From an uncultured Bacilli bacterium (GTDB taxonomy: Bacteria > Bacillota_I > Bacilli_A > RF39 > UBA660): DNA of 9,300 nucleotides. Each line of letters begins with the position of its first letter. Position 1 is the stretch's first letter. Under the pieces are notes generated by a model. It ran no database searches. It was not told where the DNA came from and saw nothing but the letters and a program-made list of their open reading frames with translations. The position numbers were made by a program, and so were the translations under genes. The stretch covers positions 1 through 9,300 of the forward strand of contig CAJOQL010000109.1 of NCBI GenBank assembly GCA_905236935.1, written 5' to 3'. This document shows, in pieces, positions 6,421-9,300 of this stretch.

Positions 6421-6875
6421 TGTTAAAAAAAGTATTCTTAATTCTTTTATCTTGTCTTTTACTAGTAGGGTGCAGTAAAAAAGAAGAATTTGATGCAAAT
6501 AAAGTTACATTAGATAACACTTTTTATAATAAAGGAGAATTTATTGATATTAAAAGTGATTATTTAAAAAATCAAAATCTTAAAAATTATGTTCTATTTA
6601 TTTATAATTCTTACTGCACCTTAAAAATTCCTTGTGAAGATATTTTTAAGGAATATATGAAAAAAGAAAAAATAGATTTTTTATCAATGAATATTGATGA
6701 ATATAAAAAGACTGATTTTTATGAAGAAGTTAAGTATGCTCCAAGTGTTATTATCATTGAAGATAATAAAATAATTGCTTATTTAGATGCAGAGAAAGAT
6801 GAAGATTTAGATAAGTATCAAGATGTAAGTGCATTTGAATCTTGGATTAATAAGTATATAAATGTAAATAATTAA
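6420..6875 (+). CDS. Thioredoxin-like lipoprotein with CX5C motif
   Basis: The 151-residue product starts in a TAATG overlap with the rhodanese gene, so translation is coupled. The N-terminus MLKKVFLILLSCLLLVGC is a lipoprotein signal peptide with lipobox LVGC; Cys18 would be the lipidated residue, fixing the protein to the outer face of the membrane. The mature part looks like a short thioredoxin fold: strand YVLFIYNSYC (57-66), helix CEDIFKEYMKKE, strand IDFLSMNID (85-93), and YAPSVIIIEDNKIIAYLD (106-123), with Pro108 at the place of the conserved cis-proline. The two mature cysteines are Cys66 and Cys72, a CX5C spacing instead of the usual CXXC, so ordinary thioredoxin chemistry cannot be assumed. 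A partnership with the rhodanese, for example reducing its persulfide or disulfide, is plausible but inferred. The lipoprotein call is strong; the thioredoxin-like call is good. Confidence 0.82.
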   Translation: MLKKVFLILLSCLLLVGCSKKEEFDANKVTLDNTFYNKGEFIDIKSDYLKNQNLKNYVLFIYNSYCTLKIPCEDIFKEYMKKEKIDFLSMNIDEYKKTDFYEEVKYAPSVIIIEDNKIIAYLDAEKDEDLDKYQDVSAFESWINKYINVNN

Positions 6876-6892
6876 TTACTATAAAAAAGTTT

Positions 6893-6920
6893 AAAGTCAC
6901 AATTTAATGTGGCTTTTTAT
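6893..6920 (+). terminator. Terminator of the rhodanese-thioredoxin operon
   Basis: An 8-base-pair stem, AAAGTCAC (6893-6900) with GTGGCTTT (6909-6916, one G-T wobble), has an 8-base loop and is followed by TTAT. It lies 17 bases after the stop codon. An A-rich stretch before the left arm would give a T tract on the other strand. Confidence 0.75.
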
Positions 6921-6981
6921 TATACTTCAAAAGTTATTAAAAAATTTACAAATTGCATTTTAAAAAAAGGAAATAGGCACT

Positions 6982-6991
6982 TTACCGGTAA
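6982..6991. promoter_or_regulatory. Perfect palindrome TTACCGGTAA upstream of the nuclease gene
   Basis: TTACCGGTAA is a perfect 10-base palindrome in an otherwise AT-rich gap, 46 bases before the YhcG-like start. It overlaps a possible -10 box TAATAT (6989-6994), for which I find no good -35. It could be a regulator site, but one short palindrome is weak evidence. Confidence 0.3.
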
Positions 6992-7037
6992 TATAAATAG
7001 TAGAGAGTAAAAATATTATTACAGGAAGGAAGCAAAA

Positions 7038-7937
7038 ATGGAAGATAATTATTATAGTATAATTAAAGAAGAATTAATTAATTTAGAAGTATACAGAAAA
7101 GTAAAAGATTATTCTAAAAATAGAAAAGAATTGGATACATATTACAAAATAGGTAAAATATTAATAGAAGCACAAGGCGGAGAAAAAAGAGCTAAATACG
7201 GTAATGCTTTAATTAAGGAATACTCTAATAAGTTAACTAATGAATTAGGAAAAGGTTATTCAGAAAGAAGCCTCAAATATATGAGAAAATTTTACTTATT
7301 TCAAAAAGGGCAACCAGTGGTTGCCCAATTGGCTTGGACCCATTTCACAATTCTATTATCATTAAAAGATTATAATGAAATTAATTATTATATTGATGAA
7401 TGTTTAAAATATAACTTATCTAAAAGAGAATTAAGCCAAAAAATAAAACTTTATGAATATCAAAGGTTAGATGATAAAACTAAAAATAAATTAATCACTA
7501 AACAAGAAATGAATATTTCAGATTTTGTTAAAAACCCAATTGTTATTAAAACTGATGGAAGGAAAATAATAGAAGAAAAAGTATTAAAAGAATTAATACT
7601 AGAAAATATAAGTGATTTTTTAAAAGAACTTGGTTCTGGTTTTAGTTTTATAGATAGTGAATATAAAATAAAATTAGGTTATAGTTATAATTATCTTGAT
7701 TTACTTTTATTTAATATTAATTTTAATTGTTATGTAGTTATCGAGTTAAAAATTACAAAGCTAAAAAAAGAACATATTGGACAGATAGAATTTTATATGA
7801 ATTATATTGATAAAAATCTTAAAAAGATAAGTCATGAAAAAACAATTGGAATAATTATCTGTAAAAGAGAAAACAAGTTCGTAATTGACTATTGTAGCGA
7901 TAAAAGAATAATTACTACTAAATATATTGCAATATAA
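7038..7937 (+). CDS. YhcG/DUF1016-family PD-(D/E)XK nuclease
   Basis: This 299-residue protein has AGGAAGGA (7023-7030) 7 bases upstream. Residues about 10-145 match the DUF1016 N-terminal domain: helical, with SERSLKYMRKFYLFQ, then QPVVAQLAWTHFTILLSLKD, then CLKYNLSKRELSQKI. Residues about 160-299 match the YhcG-type PD-(D/E)XK nuclease domain. Visible catalytic elements are Glu179/180 in the first helix, Asp221 in YLDLLLF, Glu236-X-Lys238 in VVIELKI, and Gln249 in IGQIEFYMNYID. The family is predicted to cut or process nucleic acid and often sits beside restriction-modification genes; no such genes are here. The protein ends at KYIAI, shorter than many members, which continue with an LP-containing tail. 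A 19-base G+C-rich palindrome lies in codons 91-97. A cellular role is unproven for the family. It could be a horizontally acquired accessory gene. Confidence 0.88.
   Translation: MEDNYYSIIKEELINLEVYRKVKDYSKNRKELDTYYKIGKILIEAQGGEKRAKYGNALIKEYSNKLTNELGKGYSERSLKYMRKFYLFQKGQPVVAQLAWTHFTILLSLKDYNEINYYIDECLKYNLSKRELSQKIKLYEYQRLDDKTKNKLITKQEMNISDFVKNPIVIKTDGRKIIEEKVLKELILENISDFLKELGSGFSFIDSEYKIKLGYSYNYLDLLLFNINFNCYVVIELKITKLKKEHIGQIEFYMNYIDKNLKKISHEKTIGIIICKRENKFVIDYCSDKRIITTKYIAI
7308..7326. repeat. Palindrome with 9-base arms inside the nuclease gene
   Basis: GGGCAACCAGTGGTTGCCC has perfect 9-base arms around one central base. It is followed at once by a second palindrome, CCAATTGG (7325-7332), sharing its last two bases. 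The stretch encodes GQPVVAQL, which matches the DUF1016 consensus region. It uses GGG, GTG, GCC, TTG and ACC codons, rare in the rest of this AT-ending gene. Confidence 0.8.
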
Positions 7938-7941
7938 AAAA

Positions 7942-7969
7942 TTGTATTTCTCTTTATAACTTATATAGT
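7942..7969 (+). promoter_or_regulatory. Probable ddl promoter
   Basis: TTGTAT (7942-7947) and TATAGT (7964-7969) are separated by 16 bases. The leader between them and the gene contains two AT-only inverted repeats: ACTTATAT/ATATAAGT (7959-7966 and 7978-7985) and TATATTTA/TAAATATA (7993-8000 and 8004-8011). The second touches the AAGGAGG ribosome binding site (8011-8017). No terminator for the nuclease gene is seen here. Confidence 0.45.
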
Positions 7970-8021
7970 GTAAAATAATATAAGTAAAAACATATATTTA
8001 TATTAAATATAAGGAGGATAA

Positions 8022-9056
8022 ATGAAATTATTATTAATAATTGGTGGAAAGTCAACTGAAAATGAAATATCTAGAAAAAGCGCATTAAATATTCGAAAGA
8101 ACATACCAGATGAATATACAGTCAGTACAATTGGAATAACAAAGGATGGCTCTTGGTATAAGCTTGCAAATGATGAATTTACGAGTGATAATTGGTTAGA
8201 TGGTGCAAGCAAAATTGATAATATTATAAAATATATTAAAGAATTTGATGTAGTATTTCCAATATTACATGGCAAGTATGGTGAAGATGGTACAATCCAA
8301 GGTATGTTAGAAATGCTAAATATTCCATATGTTGGAATGAAAGTGCTTGGTTCAAGTATTGCACTTGATAAAGTAGCTACTAAGATGCTTTTAAAAGGCT
8401 TTAATATTAAAATGGTACCATATCTTTATGTTAAAAAAAGAAGTGATAACTCATTAGTTCTATTAGATGATAATATGAACGAAAATGAAGATATATTAAG
8501 CTTAGTAGATAAAAAATTAGGATACCCAGTATTTGTAAAAGCAGCTAATCTAGGCTCATCAGTCGGTTGTTACAAAGTTAATAGTAAAAGACAGTTAATG
8601 GATAAAATTAAACTAGCTAGCACATTTGATAATAGAATTCTTATTGAAAAAGGAATTAATGCAAGAGAACTTGAAGTAGGAGTTTTAGGTAATGACGATG
8701 TTTTTGTAACAGATGTTGGAGAAATTCTAGCACATGGTGAATATTACACTTATGATTCTAAATATAATGATAAAAATTCAAAAGTTAATATTCCAGCTGA
8801 TATTAGCAATAAAAATGCTAAATTAATTCAAGAGTATGCAGTTAAAATATTTAAAATATTAGATGGTAAAGGATTATCTAGATGTGATTTCTTTTTAGAC
8901 AAAGATACTAATGAAATCTATTTTAATGAAATAAATACGATGCCAGGATTTACTGATATTTCAATGTATCCCATGCTTATGAATTATAGTGGAATTAGTG
9001 GAAAAGAACTAATAAAAAAGCTAATTATGCTAGCCCTTGAAAGTAATAACAATTAA
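8022..9056 (+). CDS. ddl: D-alanine--D-alanine ligase
   Basis: This 344-residue ATP-grasp enzyme joins two D-alanines in the cytoplasm using ATP, supplying the dipeptide end of peptidoglycan precursors. AAGGAGG lies 4 bases before the ATG. Recognised motifs in order: GGKSTENEISRKSA (8-21); HGKYGEDGTIQG (83-94); PYVGMKVLGSSIALDKVATK (102-121); KAANLGSSVG (173-182), the ATP-grasp loop; IEKGINARELEVGVLG (208-223); EYYTYDSKY (240-248), the omega loop; RCDFF (287-291); and NEINTMPGFT (302-311), with the metal-binding Glu303 and Asn305. Tyr242 aligns with the tyrosine that favours D-Ala-D-Ala; D-Ala-D-Lac ligases have Phe there. The usual EHE(V/I)S near the start reads ENEIS, a small deviation. The length is normal. 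The family's frequent neighbour murF is absent, and rpsB follows instead. The enzyme looks intact. Confidence 0.96.
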   Translation: MKLLLIIGGKSTENEISRKSALNIRKNIPDEYTVSTIGITKDGSWYKLANDEFTSDNWLDGASKIDNIIKYIKEFDVVFPILHGKYGEDGTIQGMLEMLNIPYVGMKVLGSSIALDKVATKMLLKGFNIKMVPYLYVKKRSDNSLVLLDDNMNENEDILSLVDKKLGYPVFVKAANLGSSVGCYKVNSKRQLMDKIKLASTFDNRILIEKGINARELEVGVLGNDDVFVTDVGEILAHGEYYTYDSKYNDKNSKVNIPADISNKNAKLIQEYAVKIFKILDGKGLSRCDFFLDKDTNEIYFNEINTMPGFTDISMYPMLMNYSGISGKELIKKLIMLALESNNN

Positions 9057-9078
9057 CCCTAAAAAACATAATTTAATA

Positions 9079-9107
9079 TTGATTTAAGCCCTAATTTTTG
9101 ATAATAT
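9079..9107 (+). promoter_or_regulatory. rpsB promoter
   Basis: TTGATT (9079-9084) and TAATAT (9102-9107) are 17 bases apart. The -10 box is preceded by TGA, giving an extended -10. Transcription would start at about 9113, leaving a leader of about 105 bases before rpsB. Confidence 0.65.
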
Positions 9108-9110
9108 ATA

Positions 9111-9191
9111 ACTGGCTTTGAGCCAAGTATGTACATAAGCTGATTAAAGAGCCTAGTGGCCAAAGGTTGGTTCTTTAAGAAGAGGCTTGTG
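9111..9191 (+). promoter_or_regulatory. Structured rpsB leader RNA, candidate S2 autoregulatory element
   Basis: The leader folds well by eye. Hairpin 1 is ACTGGCT TTG AGCCA-A-GT (9111-9128), with one bulge. A 7-pair outer stem, CATAAGC (9134-9140) with GCTTGTG (9185-9191, one wobble), encloses a 10-pair stem, TTAAAGAGCC (9144-9153) with GGTTCTTTAA (9169-9178, one wobble), and a 15-base loop. Alternative pairings exist: AGCCT (9150-9154) with AGGCT (9183-9187), and TTCTTT (9171-9176) with the ribosome binding site AAAGGA (9203-9208). Such leaders often let a ribosomal protein repress its own mRNA. S2 as the ligand is inferred from position only. Confidence 0.6.
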
Positions 9192-9219
9192 GGTAAATAA
9201 CGAAAGGAATGTGAAAATT

Positions 9220-9300
9220 ATGGCTGTTGTTTCTATGAGTTACTTATTAGAAGCAGGTGTTCATTTTGGACATCAAACTAAAAGATGGAATCCTAAAATG
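9220..9300 (+). CDS. rpsB: 30S ribosomal protein S2, 5' end only
   Basis: The first 27 codons read [20 protein letters not shown], then KRWNPKM. This is the conserved N-terminus of bacterial ribosomal protein S2 ([12 protein letters not shown] and RWNPKM are diagnostic). The gene continues past the right edge. AAAGGA lies 11 bases upstream. S2 binds the small ribosomal subunit late in assembly. In Bacillota rpsB is usually followed by tsf, which cannot be checked here. It appears to have its own promoter and structured leader, separate from ddl. Confidence 0.96.
   Translation, partial: MAVVSMSYLLEAGVHFGHQTKRWNPKM

Noticed and set aside
6253..6498. Minus-strand open frame of 81 codons
   Set aside because: Antisense across the rhodanese-lipoprotein junction, with no recognisable protein features.
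8003..8275. Minus-strand open frame of 90 codons
   Set aside because: Antisense to the conserved 5' half of ddl; a shadow.
782..9056. Absence of TGA stop codons as a sign of a recoded UGA
   Set aside because: Trp is encoded by TGG and no in-frame TGA is read through in any gene. With only nine complete genes in very AT-rich DNA, lacking TGA stops is unremarkable.

Overview
The window is very AT-rich DNA from a low-GC Gram-positive-type bacterium (Bacillota, or a host-associated lineage near the Mollicutes). Evidence: strong AGGAGG-type ribosome binding sites, UUG and GUG starts, lysine-, asparagine- and isoleucine-rich proteins, a sortase-type surface protein, a lipoprotein, and a Ddl/RpsB pair of Bacillota type. 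Tryptophan is encoded by TGG and all complete genes end in TAA or TAG. The standard bacterial code therefore fits, and there is no sign of the UGA=Trp code of Mycoplasma or Spiroplasma. Genus cannot be decided from sequence alone.

Layout. (1) Bases 1-638, minus strand: the 5' part of a regulator with two helix-turn-helix modules, running off the left edge. (2) 639-781: divergent promoter region. (3) 782-3683: two-gene operon for surface proteins. The first is secreted and carries three close cysteine pairs. The second has an InlB-type beta repeat and ends in an NPQTS sorting signal with a membrane segment. A strong hairpin closes the unit. (4) 3752-5638: three small membrane-associated genes, namely a membrane-anchored lipocalin-like (DUF5640-like) protein, an isoprenylcysteine-methyltransferase-like integral membrane protein, and a membrane-tethered XRE regulator with a six-cysteine outer domain. 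A terminator follows. (5) 5725-6875: translationally coupled membrane-anchored rhodanese and thioredoxin-like lipoprotein with an unusual CX5C motif, followed by a terminator. (6) 7038-7937: a solitary YhcG/DUF1016-type PD-(D/E)XK nuclease gene with a striking G+C-rich palindrome inside it. (7) 8022-9056: D-alanine--D-alanine ligase. (8) 9057-9300: promoter, structured 5' leader and start of rpsB (ribosomal protein S2).

How the parts fit. The centre of the window is dominated by exported proteins, several with paired or catalytic cysteines. The secreted protein, the anchored protein, the regulator's outer domain, the rhodanese and the thioredoxin-like lipoprotein could share an envelope thiol or disulfide theme; this is inference. 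The right end returns to core functions (cell wall precursor synthesis and translation). No CRISPR array, insertion sequence, tRNA, rRNA or obvious prophage is visible.
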